Source: Actinotignum sanguinis
GTDB taxonomy: Bacteria; Actinomycetota; Actinomycetes; Actinomycetales; Actinomycetaceae
DNA: 43,847 nt
Direction: 5' to 3'
Assembly (NCBI RefSeq): GCF_003957255.1
Contig: NZ_QDIE01000018.1
Coordinates: forward strand, 1 to 43,847
Notes under the pieces: generated by a model
What the model was told of the DNA's origin: nothing
Database searches by the model: none
Seen by the model: the letters and a program-made list of their open reading frames with translations, nothing else
Shown: piece after piece, positions 17,162 to 25,963 of the stretch
How positions within the stretch are numbered: position 1 is the first letter of the stretch
Layout of the letters: every line of letters starts with the position of its first letter
Position numbers and translations under genes: made by a program

Positions 17162-18351
17162 TGGTACGCATTGTTTTCGCACGCGAGTTCAAGAACGTTT
17201 TTGCCTCCCGCGCCACCATGATTTCCCTGGCGGTGATATGGGTGATTGCTATTGTGGCAGGTTTCGCGGGCCGCGTTTTCCTGGGCGGGGATGATGAAGC
17301 CGCCGGAGCAGGGCCGGCCCCGCAAGCCCAGGGTATTTACCTGGAGGCCGGCGCCGCGGAGCTCCAGCCCTATCTCGAGAGCGCCGGTTTCTCCGCACTC
17401 CCGACCTCCAATATCGCTGCCGAGCTGGCGGCTGACGAACCGGAAGCGGAGATCGGCATTTCCGGTACCGCGCTCGACCCGCAGATCGTGGCCACCTCCC
17501 CGGACCCGAAGGAGCTTCCCGCTCTCAAGAAGATCCTGAGCACCTACCTGCTGGAGGAATCCGGGGTGGATGCCACGGTCCTCGCCCACCTGGATGCGAT
17601 TAATAATCTTCAGGTGCAGACGGTGAATTACACTCCCTCCGGCATCGGAGCTAATCCCATCGGTTTCCTGATCGGCTCGGTCAGCGCCATGCTGATTTTC
17701 TTCATGGTGATGGGCGGAATCGGCGCGGTTGGCGCCGGCGTCGTCGAAGAAAAATCTTCGCGCGTAGTGGAAATTATTTTGACGACGGTTCGCCCGCGCG
17801 TCCTGCTCCTGGGCAAGGTGCTGGGCTTGGGAGCCGGCTGGGTAGTCATCCTCTTCGGCTATATCGGCGCAATTATTACCGGTGCGGCGATTTCCGGGCT
17901 GGTTCCCGATCTCAGTTTCCTCCAGGAATTCGGGCTGGCCGGGATGGTGGCGCGCACGGTCCTGTGGATGGTGCTCGGCTACTTCACGGCCACCGCGCTG
18001 GTGGGCGGACTGGCTGCCACGGTGTCCCGCCAGGAAGACCTGGCCGGCATCAACACCCCGGTCATGTTTATCCAGTTCATCCCCTTCTACACCGCGATCT
18101 ACCTCATTCCGGCGCTTCCGGAAGCCGCGATCACGAAGATTCTCTCCGTGCTGCCCTTCTTCGGCCCGTTCATGATGCCCATGCGCACCGCGATCGGCGA
18201 GGTCCCGCTCCTGGAAGAACTGGCCGCCGTCGGCATCAATGCCCTCGGGGTCTTCCTCCTGGCGATCCTGGCCGGCAAGATTTACGAACGCTCGATTTTG
18301 CGGATGGGTGAGCGCGTCAAGCTCACGCAGATTTTCCGTAAGGCTGCCTAG
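17161..18351 (+). CDS. ABC-2 type permease (NatB-like)
   Basis: Membrane partner of the preceding ATPase; 396 residues. One N-terminal helix (about 20-40) is followed by a large extracytoplasmic domain (about 45-165) and then five to six helices, with the conserved VEEKSSRVVEIILTTVRP coupling motif near residue 197 and DLAGINTPVMF further on. This is the typical NatB layout. The ATG overlaps the stop of the ATPase gene by one base. A strong bidirectional hairpin follows the stop codon. Confidence 0.92.
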   Translation: MVRIVFAREFKNVFASRATMISLAVIWVIAIVAGFAGRVFLGGDDEAAGAGPAPQAQGIYLEAGAAELQPYLESAGFSALPTSNIAAELAADEPEAEIGISGTALDPQIVATSPDPKELPALKKILSTYLLEESGVDATVLAHLDAINNLQVQTVNYTPSGIGANPIGFLIGSVSAMLIFFMVMGGIGAVGAGVVEEKSSRVVEIILTTVRPRVLLLGKVLGLGAGWVVILFGYIGAIITGAAISGLVPDLSFLQEFGLAGMVARTVLWMVLGYFTATALVGGLAATVSRQEDLAGINTPVMFIQFIPFYTAIYLIPALPEAAITKILSVLPFFGPFMMPMRTAIGEVPLLEELAAVGINALGVFLLAILAGKIYERSILRMGERVKLTQIFRKAA

Positions 18352-18374
18352 CCTTCGGATTTCGTACGACGACG

Positions 18375-18420
18375 ACAAGTGTGGCGCCCCGGGAAGGTTC
18401 TCCCGGGGCGCCACCCTTGT
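18375..18420. terminator. Bidirectional terminator between the exporter and ABC-F genes
   Basis: GTGGCGCCCCGGGA (18381-18394) pairs perfectly with 18401-18414 around AGGTTC; ACAAG/CTTGT extends the stem outside one mismatch. It separates two convergent genes, which fits termination on both strands. Confidence 0.8.
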
Positions 18421-18466
18421 ATTCGGCTGGCCGGTGGGCGCCCGCGGCCCGCGAGGCAGGTCGGCC

Positions 18467-20323
18467 TTATCCCTCAGCTACTTCAGCTGCCTCCAGCCAC
18501 TGTTCTTCCAGCTCGTCAAGCTGGCCGCTTGCCTCACTCAGCTCTTTACCGATCCGCGCGAGTTCCTCATAGTCCCCGCTCACCGCGCAAGCGGCACTGC
18601 GCTCATCCAGCTTGGTAATCTGCTCCCGCAACCGGCCCATGCGTTTTTCGATGCGTTGTACTTCTTTGCGGGCTTCGCGCTGGAGGGCACTCGCACTTTT
18701 TTCAGATCCTGCCCCGGAAGTGGCAGCTGTAGCCCCGGAGTTGCTCACGCCGCCGGCACCTCCGGCGCCCTCACGCTCTTCTCGTTCCTGTTGGCGCAGC
18801 CGTAAATACTCATCCACCCCACCCGGCAGGTCCCGCACCTGGCCATCGAGCACCGCGATCTGGCGGTCCGTCATGCGTTCGAGCAGGTAGCGGTCGTGGG
18901 AGACCACAATGAGGGTGCCCGGCCAGCCGTCGAGCACGTCCTCCATCGCGGCGAGGGTATCGGTATCCAGGTCATTGGTCGGTTCGTCCAGGAGTAGCAC
19001 ATTCGGTTCGGCCATGAGTAGGCGCATGAATTGCAAGCGGCGCCGCTCCCCACCCGAGAGTTCACTGACCCGCGTCCAGGCACGTTCGCGGGTGAATCCC
19101 ATCCGCTCGGTCACCTGGCTCGCGGTGAGTTCTTTCTTCCCCACCTGCACGCGAGCTGCGACGTCGTTCACGGCCTCCACCACGCGCAGCTCGGCCACCT
19201 CATCGAGTTCGCGGGTGTGCTGGGATAGTTCCGCGAGTTTCAGAGTGGCACCGCGTTTGACGTGGCCGGCCGTGGGCTGGAGCCGACCGGCGATCAGCGC
19301 GAGCAGCGAGGATTTCCCGGCACCGTTCGCACCTAGAATCCCCACGCGTTCACCCGGCGCAATCCGCCAGGTCACCCCGCGTAAAATGTCCGGCCCGTTG
19401 CCGTAGCGCAGGCTGACATCCTCCAGATTGACCACTTCTTTGCCTAAGCGGGAGGCGGCCATGCGCGTCATTTCCACGGTATCGCGCGGGGCCGGAACGT
19501 CCGCGATAAGGCTTTCCGCCGCTTCGATACGGAAGCGCGGCTTGGAGGTGCGGGCCGGGGCGCCGCGCCGCAACCACGCCAGTTCCTTCCGCAAGAGGTT
19601 ATTGCGTTTTTCTTCGGCGAGCGCGGCCTGGCGTTCGCGTTCGGCGCGCTGGAAAATATAGTCCGAATACCCGCCCTCGTAGGTTTCTACCCGGCCGGGA
19701 ATCTGCCCGCGCGGGCCTTCCACCCCGGGCACCACTTCCCACAGCCGCGTGGCCACCGCATCCAGGAACCAGCGGTCGTGGGTGACAGCCACGAGTGCCC
19801 CGCGCGGGCGCGGCCCACCGAAACGCTCCTTAATATAATTCGCCAGGAAGGTAATTCCTTCAACGTCCAGGTGGTTGGTCGGCTCGTCGAGAATAATAAT
19901 ATTCGCCTCGCGGGTGAGGGTATGGGCCAGGGCTACCCGCCGGCGTTGCCCGCCGGAAAGCTCACGCACCCGCGCCTCGAGGGGAATATCGGGGAGCAGC
20001 CCGGCATGCAAACGCCGCACGTGTGCGTCACTGGCCCATTCGTGGCGGGCGGTGCCCGCGTGAATCGCTTCCAGCACCGTGGCATCGGGGAGCTCATCAG
20101 CCTGGGTGAGCGTGGCAAATTTTGCGGTATTGGTGGGAATCACCTCGCCGCTGGTGGGCGCGAGCGCCCCGGTGATGAGGCGCAGCAGTGTGGTTTTCCC
20201 TCCCCCGTTCGGGCCGACGACGCCTATGCGGCTACCGTCTTCTAAACTCAGGGAAACGTTGCTGAGAATATCGCGACTTCCCAGGCTGACGCCCACGTCA
20301 TGTACCGAAAGTAAATGTGCCAT
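18467..20323 (-). CDS. ABC-F family ATPase (Uup-like, with C-terminal coiled coil)
   Basis: A soluble protein with two ABC domains and no membrane part, of the type acting on ribosomes or in DNA metabolism. The 618 residues include Walker A GPNGGGKTT (about 36) and GANGAGKSS (about 330), both LSGG signatures (ELSGGQRRRVALA, ELSGGERRRLQF), Walker B LDEPTNHLD and LDEPTNDLD, the ABC-F linker between them, and a C-terminal coiled coil (about 545-610, RIEKRMGRLREQITKLDER) as in Uup. It follows rsmA by 27 bp on the same strand. In many Actinobacteria ispE lies between these two genes; here it is absent. Confidence 0.92.
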   Translation of the reverse strand: MAHLLSVHDVGVSLGSRDILSNVSLSLEDGSRIGVVGPNGGGKTTLLRLITGALAPTSGEVIPTNTAKFATLTQADELPDATVLEAIHAGTARHEWASDAHVRRLHAGLLPDIPLEARVRELSGGQRRRVALAHTLTREANIIILDEPTNHLDVEGITFLANYIKERFGGPRPRGALVAVTHDRWFLDAVATRLWEVVPGVEGPRGQIPGRVETYEGGYSDYIFQRAERERQAALAEEKRNNLLRKELAWLRRGAPARTSKPRFRIEAAESLIADVPAPRDTVEMTRMAASRLGKEVVNLEDVSLRYGNGPDILRGVTWRIAPGERVGILGANGAGKSSLLALIAGRLQPTAGHVKRGATLKLAELSQHTRELDEVAELRVVEAVNDVAARVQVGKKELTASQVTERMGFTRERAWTRVSELSGGERRRLQFMRLLMAEPNVLLLDEPTNDLDTDTLAAMEDVLDGWPGTLIVVSHDRYLLERMTDRQIAVLDGQVRDLPGGVDEYLRLRQQEREEREGAGGAGGVSNSGATAATSGAGSEKSASALQREARKEVQRIEKRMGRLREQITKLDERSAACAVSGDYEELARIGKELSEASGQLDELEEQWLEAAEVAEG

Positions 20324-20350
20324 AGCTGGTGGTCCTTGGAGTGAGGGATT

Positions 20351-21439
20351 CTAGTTGGCGAGGTCGCGGGCCTGCGCGATCCGCACATAGTCGTCAATGG
20401 TGAGGGTTTCCCCGCGTGCCTGGGGCGATACTCCGGCCCGCTCGAGGATAGTTTCGGCCGCAGCCGGGCTGCCGGCCCAGGAGCCCAGGGCACTGCGCAG
20501 GGTTTTCCGGCGCTGAGCGAAAGCGGCGTCGATCACCTGAAAAACACGCTCGCGCAGTTCATCGTTACCGGGCGCGGGCCGCAAGCGCAGGTGAACGAGG
20601 GCGGAGTCCACATTGGGTTCCGGGTAGAAAACGTGGCGGGAGATTTTCGCACCGCGGCTGGCGTTGCCGTACCATGCGGCTTTCACAGAGGGCACCCCGT
20701 AGGTGCGTGACCCGGGTGCTGCGGCCAGGCGGTCGGCCACTTCCAACTGCACCATCACCGTGATGGTCTCCAGGCTGGGCAGGGCTTCCATGAGGGTGAG
20801 GAGCACCGGAACCGCCACGTTATAAGGAAGGTTCGCGACCAGAGCGGTGGGGGCGAAGGTCTGCCTGGTACCGGGGCCGGTCTGGCCGGTGCGGAGTGCG
20901 GGCGGGCAAGCAAGTTGTTCGGGCTCGGTGATGCTCAGGGCATCCGCGTGCAGCAGCGCGAAATTTTCCGGGGCGCTGTGGCGGCGCGCCACCGTATCGG
21001 GGAGCGCGGCGGCCAGGGCGGCGTCGATCTCCACCGCGGATACGTAAGCGCCGCTTTCCAGGAGCGCCAGGGTGAGTGAGCCCAGACCCGGGCCAATTTC
21101 GAGGACCTTATCCCCCGGGCCCACCCCGGCTTCCCGCACGATTTTGCGCACGGTGCCGCCATCGTGCACGAAGTTTTGCCCCAGGGTTTTGGTGGGGCGA
21201 ATATTCAGGGCCGTGCACAGCGCGCGCACGTCCACCGGGGTGAGGAGGGCAGTTCCAGCCGGGGTGCGACCATCCGCGGTATCACCGGCCGGGCCACTAC
21301 CGGCCGTGCTGTTACCGGGCGAATCCTGTTGAGCAATATGATTGGCGACCACAGATGCAGTGTACCCGGCTAACTCACGTTCTCGGAGCAAGGCCCGGTG
21401 GAAAGGGGTGCTTCCCGGACTTACGGGAGACCCTCCCAT
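20351..21439 (-). CDS. rsmA: 16S rRNA (adenine1518/1519-N6)-dimethyltransferase
   Basis: KsgA/RsmA dimethylates two adjacent adenosines near the 3' end of 16S rRNA during small-subunit maturation. The family core begins near residue 67 ([29 protein letters not shown]); the SAM site [19 protein letters not shown] and catalytic NLPYN are present. The first 60 residues are unlike the family, so the ATG at 21439 (GAGAG upstream, four bases after the preceding stop) is uncertain; a later start is possible. The unusual front end coincides with the border of the compositionally different ABC segment upstream. An internal Thr/Gly/Pro-rich insert lies near residues 165-180. Confidence 0.93.
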   Translation of the reverse strand: MGGSPVSPGSTPFHRALLRERELAGYTASVVANHIAQQDSPGNSTAGSGPAGDTADGRTPAGTALLTPVDVRALCTALNIRPTKTLGQNFVHDGGTVRKIVREAGVGPGDKVLEIGPGLGSLTLALLESGAYVSAVEIDAALAAALPDTVARRHSAPENFALLHADALSITEPEQLACPPALRTGQTGPGTRQTFAPTALVANLPYNVAVPVLLTLMEALPSLETITVMVQLEVADRLAAAPGSRTYGVPSVKAAWYGNASRGAKISRHVFYPEPNVDSALVHLRLRPAPGNDELRERVFQVIDAAFAQRRKTLRSALGSWAGSPAAAETILERAGVSPQARGETLTIDDYVRIAQARDLAN

Positions 21440-21442
21440 CTC

Positions 21443-24223
21443 TCAGCGCTGCAAACGTCGACTCGTACGAAACCGGCGTGGGGAAATTGATGGACTTACA
21501 CCAAGAGCGTTCATGACCACCAAGATGACAGCCGTCGAAGAAAAAACAATCCAATACAGGTCATGGTTCATTCCAGCTCCGATCATTGTCACAGAGACGA
21601 TCCAACCAACCACGGCACAGCATATAACTACGATGAATGAGACACCTACCTGTGCGGTACGGATCCTCTTTTTACTCCAACCCAAGTTCCAGTACACAAA
21701 CTCTTTGAGATCCCGCACAGCGGTTTGTTTCCTGCGCGCCAGGAGAAGCAACACGCTCACTGCCAGGCCCGCCGCTGCCGCCAGGATTACAAGCACAGGT
21801 AGTAATACTTCAACAAGGGCTTCACCAATATCTAGTCCGCGGGCGCCTTTCCGGAACCACACGATCATTGTTGCTACTTCACCAAGTAGCGCGCAAAACA
21901 CTCCGATAAACAGTCCCTCAGCAACGGTTAACCAGCCTAGAAGAGAGATTCGCGGAAGATTCGAGCCACTCCTTCGATTGGCGTAACGAAGCGGAAGGAT
22001 AAGAAGGAGCGCATAGATAACAGCCCCACAAACAAGTGGGATGCCTGCTAGTAATCGAGGCTGTTCCGCCACTGAAAACAGTGCCGTCGTTACAAGGGCA
22101 CATGTGAGAAGAATCAGCCCCCATGTTTCTTCCCGAAGAACGGTTGCAAGACATGAGGATGAGGACCAGCCTTGATTTTTGAGAACATTGAATCTGGTTC
22201 GTCTCGCAGCAAATTCCACCGCTCCCACCACCGCGATCACGCCGATGATGAGGAAGCCGCCAGCCTGCGCGATGGAGTGCACCAGAGTAGTGAGGAGGCT
22301 TGCCATGAAATCCGCCGCTCCTAGCACAACATAGCGATGATCAACCCAGCCAAGCGCTTCCACTTCTTGACGGCCGGTCTCGTTATCGGTTTGGCCCGCA
22401 GTTTGCGGTACCCAAATCTTCGCAGTCCCAAGTGACGAGCCCGCCACTACCCTGGCATCTACACCTAAGGACCGGATTCGATCAGCCACTTTACCGATGG
22501 CTACTAGCGCATCCTCCCGCGTTAGACCCTCAAGATTCGCGACTCGTACCCTAATGGCGTTGATCGGGAGTTCCCCCGCAAGAGCTTCCGCGCTTCCGTA
22601 AGACACCACTGCCGATGGCGGATTCAGCGCAACACCGAGTCCCGAGCGGAGGTGGTCGATGCGTTCGCTTCCCTGCATCAGGTGATTTGAAGAATAAAGT
22701 CCGAGCGCTCCGAGAGGATCCGTGCCAGGTATGCCATCCGTTTTTGTTTCCTGCGGAGTAAACTCGCCAACCTCAAAGGGTGCGCCACCATCACGCACAA
22801 CCGAACCGAGAGAGGTATCTAAGGGAGAGGTCGCACGATACGTGATCTCCGCGCCACGCTCCTGCGGAGTTACTTGCGCGGCTAGAGAACCATACTCATT
22901 ATAAGAAGTATAGAGGGGAGCAATTCCTACGGGATTCGCCACAAAGCTAGCCCGATATTCCTCGTCAGCCTGAGCTCGCCGCGAAGCTTCATCTTCCGCC
23001 ACCGTTTCACCCGCAGGAACCGGAGTGAGTTTCGGAGCGAAAACGTTATCGGCAGTAACATAGACACCGTTGGTATAGGTCTCAGTTATTCGCCCGTAAG
23101 TTTCCCCTCCCTGTTCTGGAAGAGGCAGCAAAAACGCACGCGAGCCAAAGGGGCCATTGTCATGCGCCAGATCAATGCGTTGCTCGACTGTGCCTACCGT
23201 TTTTCCATGCTCGTCGACGCTCTCAATAGCAACAGAAATAGAGATATTCGGTGAGAAATCCTGATTGGCAACGTATCCAAATATCTGAGAATTCATCCCA
23301 TATGCCCGCCACGGCACCGGGCGGCTACGTTCTGCCATTCCCGGCATTGCAGCGAGCGGCGCAATCACCTCGTTTTCTTCTCCCGATCTTGCTTCCTGTG
23401 CCAGAGCAAGGTCTTGCTGAGTAACTACAACGCCGTTGGGAAGAGCCGCGAGGTCATCTGCACTTAGAGGATCTCCAAGGCCCAATTTACGTTCAACTAC
23501 CTTGTCGAATTCAATGAGAGGATTGAGCCATTCTCCCGACAATCCCAAAAGTTCACGTTCCGATACGGGATCTACTACTGCGACACTGGTTGCCACATCG
23601 GGCAGCGCAAAAGCCGTGAGAAGAAGCGAGTTTTCATCCGGGATGGCGATACTTGGATAGTGATACCGGTAGAGCTCTGGCCGCATGGCTATGTGCGACT
23701 GAATTCCAGTGGGTTCACCGCCGGTGGGCGTGGGCCGAGCAATGATTCCTGTGGCGTCGAGGTCATATTGCGCCGTCCCTTTATCCAGAACCTTAGTTTC
23801 TGACTCAAGCACTTGCCATGTGACACGATAGCTCTTCACAGGCGACTTTTGGAAATCTATTCCATCTGAGGCAATTTGCGGAAGTACCCAAAATCCTTTG
23901 TAACTGCCGAGAAAACCGACCGGTGCCGCGACTGACACACTCTCAATTTTTCTCACTTCTTCTAGTATTCGCGATTCCAACTCCGGCAAGGTCTGCGCTG
24001 CATAGTTTTGTTCCAGCAGCGTCATTCCGGCTTTATCATGTGAGGAATAGAGGGCTTCGCCTGCCTTTTTATCTGTGACCAGAATGTCGTAACGTCCGCG
24101 CCATTCGTCATCCATTTTGGCCCCGGCAAGGGAGTATGCCGTGTGCGAGGCAAAGACCCACGCGAAGCAAAACAGCGCTATGAGCACGTAAACAGAACTG
24201 CGCTTCCAACTGGGCCGGAACAT
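21443..24223 (-). CDS. Large FtsX-like ABC permease, 926 residues
   Basis: Membrane partner of the adjacent ATPase (its ATG follows the ATPase stop directly). One N-terminal helix (about 11-28) is followed by a very large extracytoplasmic region (about 30-634) and seven C-terminal hydrophobic segments (about 635-670, 700-717, 724-746, 760-783, 803-830, 858-882, 888-909). The ARRTRFNVLKNQGWSS segment near 673 resembles the coupling region of FtsX/MacB-type permeases. Unlike classical FtsX/MacB permeases (four helices), it has about eight. I do not recognise the extracytoplasmic domain. The gene pair is visibly poorer in GC than its surroundings, suggesting acquisition. Possible roles include lipoprotein, peptide or envelope-stress export. 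Confidence 0.8.
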   Translation of the reverse strand: MFRPSWKRSSVYVLIALFCFAWVFASHTAYSLAGAKMDDEWRGRYDILVTDKKAGEALYSSHDKAGMTLLEQNYAAQTLPELESRILEEVRKIESVSVAAPVGFLGSYKGFWVLPQIASDGIDFQKSPVKSYRVTWQVLESETKVLDKGTAQYDLDATGIIARPTPTGGEPTGIQSHIAMRPELYRYHYPSIAIPDENSLLLTAFALPDVATSVAVVDPVSERELLGLSGEWLNPLIEFDKVVERKLGLGDPLSADDLAALPNGVVVTQQDLALAQEARSGEENEVIAPLAAMPGMAERSRPVPWRAYGMNSQIFGYVANQDFSPNISISVAIESVDEHGKTVGTVEQRIDLAHDNGPFGSRAFLLPLPEQGGETYGRITETYTNGVYVTADNVFAPKLTPVPAGETVAEDEASRRAQADEEYRASFVANPVGIAPLYTSYNEYGSLAAQVTPQERGAEITYRATSPLDTSLGSVVRDGGAPFEVGEFTPQETKTDGIPGTDPLGALGLYSSNHLMQGSERIDHLRSGLGVALNPPSAVVSYGSAEALAGELPINAIRVRVANLEGLTREDALVAIGKVADRIRSLGVDARVVAGSSLGTAKIWVPQTAGQTDNETGRQEVEALGWVDHRYVVLGAADFMASLLTTLVHSIAQAGGFLIIGVIAVVGAVEFAARRTRFNVLKNQGWSSSSCLATVLREETWGLILLTCALVTTALFSVAEQPRLLAGIPLVCGAVIYALLLILPLRYANRRSGSNLPRISLLGWLTVAEGLFIGVFCALLGEVATMIVWFRKGARGLDIGEALVEVLLPVLVILAAAAGLAVSVLLLLARRKQTAVRDLKEFVYWNLGWSKKRIRTAQVGVSFIVVICCAVVGWIVSVTMIGAGMNHDLYWIVFSSTAVILVVMNALGVSPSISPRRFRTSRRLQR

Positions 24224-24859
24224 TTACAGGCTCACTTTCGTGTCAGCAATTGCTCCAATCACGTCATCGTGAGTGGCGACAAGAATACCGGCTCCCCGCC
24301 GTGCCTCCAGCTGTAAAATCTCGGCAACCGTTTGCGCGTTTCCCAGATCAAGCGACGAGGTGGGTTCATCCAAGATCAAGAGATTAGGTTGCTTTGCAAG
24401 CGCCCGTGCCAGCGCTACCCGCTGAGCTTCACCACCCGAAATCTTCGCTCCCCGACTATCCGAAATATCTGCAACACCAAGCTTTTCCAGCCATGAGTGT
24501 GCAGTAGTCTTATCAACGCCCCCGCACATAACGTTCTTGAGAACAGTAAGGTCGCCTAGTAAAAGCGCTTTCTGGTCCACGTACCCAATATTTGCGCGCC
24601 GGATATGTTGCGCTTCGCTTTCACGCAAAAAGCCGAGATCCCTATCGCACCAGGAGACTCTTCCCGAACTGGGAGGCAGCTTTCCATACGCCACATCGAG
24701 GACGGTGCTTTTCCCGGAGCCCGAACGACCAACTACCGCCGTAATGCTCCCGGGCTCCACCGAGAAAGTAAGATCATCAAAAATAACCTTATTCGGCTTT
24801 CCCGATACCGAATACACCAAGCTCACAGCTTCAAAACTTATAAGGGTCTTACAATCCAT
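24224..24859 (-). CDS. ABC transporter ATP-binding protein (LolD/MacB/FtsE-like)
   Basis: A 211-residue ATPase with Walker A GRSGSGKST (about 43), signature ISGGEAQRVALARALAK, Walker B LLILDEPTSSLDLG and the switch ATHDD. The compact single-domain form and the adjacent FtsX-like permease place it in the LolD/MacB/FtsE branch (mechanotransmission type), inferred from context and motifs. ATG 24859 has AGGGAGG eight bases upstream. A good promoter (24916-24945) overlaps the end of the next upstream gene, so the pair can be transcribed on its own, possibly reading on into rsmA. Confidence 0.92.
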   Translation of the reverse strand: MDCKTLISFEAVSLVYSVSGKPNKVIFDDLTFSVEPGSITAVVGRSGSGKSTVLDVAYGKLPPSSGRVSWCDRDLGFLRESEAQHIRRANIGYVDQKALLLGDLTVLKNVMCGGVDKTTAHSWLEKLGVADISDSRGAKISGGEAQRVALARALAKQPNLLILDEPTSSLDLGNAQTVAEILQLEARRGAGILVATHDDVIGAIADTKVSL

Positions 24860-24915
24860 TTTTACCGCCTCCCTTCGAACATCTACTTACAGAGCCTGCG
24901 ATCTCCTACAATGCA

Positions 24916-24945
24916 TCTATACTCGGCTGTGTCACGCCCACACAA
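24916..24945 (-). promoter_or_regulatory. Promoter of the ATPase/FtsX-like operon
   Basis: On the minus strand, TTGTGT (24945-24940), an 18-bp spacer and TATAGA (24921-24916) form a good -35/-10 pair about 57 bp upstream of the ATPase ATG. It lies over the 3' end of the 112-residue membrane protein gene. Confidence 0.55.
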
Positions 24946-25270
24946 TTAAGAAGAAATACACAAGAATGAGAATCACGGCCGCCACCGCCGCGATCAGTAG
25001 GGCACGTGCGCGGCGTTGCTGCCGGCCAGCTGCGCCACGGGAACCAGAAGAACGCCCCGTATCCTCAGAACCCCGTGACTCCCCCGACTCCTCGGCGAGG
25101 AATTTACCCCACACCAACCCAGCACCCACCAGGATCACAAATTGAATAATCCAGGCGTACCAGGGTAGACCCACCGACCGCAGCCCAACCATCGACATAA
25201 GTGTCATCCCGCCGGCCAGCACCGTGCTTCTCACCACACTCATGACGTAACTGTATACCCGGATAGTCAC
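24932..25270 (-). CDS. Small membrane protein of unknown function
   Basis: Up to 112 residues: a hydrophobic N-terminal part that could hold two helices (about 12-58), a hydrophilic S/G/R-rich linker (about 60-85), and a C-terminal helix (about 88-110). Starts are either GTG at 25270, six bases beyond the Fic/Doc stop codon, or ATG at 25243, which has a TATACA box eight bases before it and could be leaderless. The family is not recognised. It lies between the toxin gene and the ABC operon. Confidence 0.6.
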   Translation of the reverse strand: MTIRVYSYVMSVVRSTVLAGGMTLMSMVGLRSVGLPWYAWIIQFVILVGAGLVWGKFLAEESGESRGSEDTGRSSGSRGAAGRQQRRARALLIAAVAAVILILVYFFLIVWA

Positions 25271-25275
25271 GTTTA

Positions 25276-25674
25276 TTAAGATTCGGGCGCTGCATGCGAA
25301 CCGATGACGAACTCCGAACGCGAATTTTCTCTAAGCAGCTCAGTTATCTGCCTCTGATCCCGTAATTGCCCTCCAGCGACAGCGAAACACATGTCTGCTA
25401 GTGCGTCGTCGTTCACCACCAATTCGAAGCCGAACTCGTTGAGGATCGCTTCGCATAGCAGCGCCCCGAGCCGCTTATTTCCGTCAAAAAGCGGATGCTG
25501 GGTTTCTACTTCCAGCAAGATTTTCGCGGATTTTTCGTGCGGACTCGGGTACAGTTCCACCCCGTAAATTTTCCCGAAAGCACCCTGAAAGCAGGAGCGC
25601 AGCCCGGACCGGGAGCGCATATAAAACCCACGCCGCGTCACCCAGCTTTCCACCGAAAATTCATTGAGCCGCAT
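25276..25674 (-). CDS. Fic/Doc-family toxin
   Basis: A 132-residue protein with the Fic-fold motif HPLFDGNKR at residues 60-68. The short length, lysine in the GNKR position and ELYPSPHEKSAKILLE before it match Doc-type toxins; phage P1 Doc phosphorylates and inactivates EF-Tu. Full-length Fic proteins are longer. The ATG overlaps the stop of the upstream gene (ATGA), the usual coupling of antitoxin and toxin. Whether it phosphorylates or adenylylates its target cannot be decided from sequence. Confidence 0.85.
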   Translation of the reverse strand: MRLNEFSVESWVTRRGFYMRSRSGLRSCFQGAFGKIYGVELYPSPHEKSAKILLEVETQHPLFDGNKRLGALLCEAILNEFGFELVVNDDALADMCFAVAGGQLRDQRQITELLRENSRSEFVIGSHAAPES

Positions 25675-25871
25675 CAGTTTCCCAAACGATCCATCGCGGT
25701 AGCACGCTTGGAATACAGCGCATCAAGCTGGTCAGGTACCTCAAGCTCACTGCAAAGAGCCGCCAGACTTTCGCGTAAAACCTGTTCCTTACTCATGCCG
25801 TAGCGAGCCGCGGTATCGGCAATATCGCGCGCGAGTTTTTCACTAATTGTTATCGTGGCGCTCATAATCAT
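25674..25871 (-). CDS. Ribbon-helix-helix antitoxin of the Fic/Doc pair
   Basis: A protein of about 65 residues, MSATITISEKLARDIADTAA and then YGMSKEQVLRESLAAL: a short beta strand and two helices in the manner of RHH/CopG regulators, then a tail that would bind the toxin. Possible starts are ATG 25871 and ATG 25865. Both lie within a palindrome (25859-25876), which suggests the protein represses its own operon at the start site. It overlaps the toxin by four bases. Confidence 0.75.
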   Translation of the reverse strand: MIMSATITISEKLARDIADTAARYGMSKEQVLRESLAALCSELEVPDQLDALYSKRATAMDRLGN

Positions 25872-25876
25872 GAGCG
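25859..25876. promoter_or_regulatory. Palindrome CGCTCAT-AATC-ATGAGCG over the antitoxin start
   Basis: Seven-base perfect arms around four bases cover both candidate antitoxin start codons. A TATACG-like box lies immediately upstream on the minus strand. This is the expected position for an autoregulatory RHH operator. Confidence 0.6.
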
Positions 25877-25963
25877 TATAAGCGCCGCAACGCGAGCGCA
25901 ATACCGCGATTGGGTGACCGCGGTTGCGTAACGGATCAGGGCTGCAGGCTTAGCGCTGCAGGC

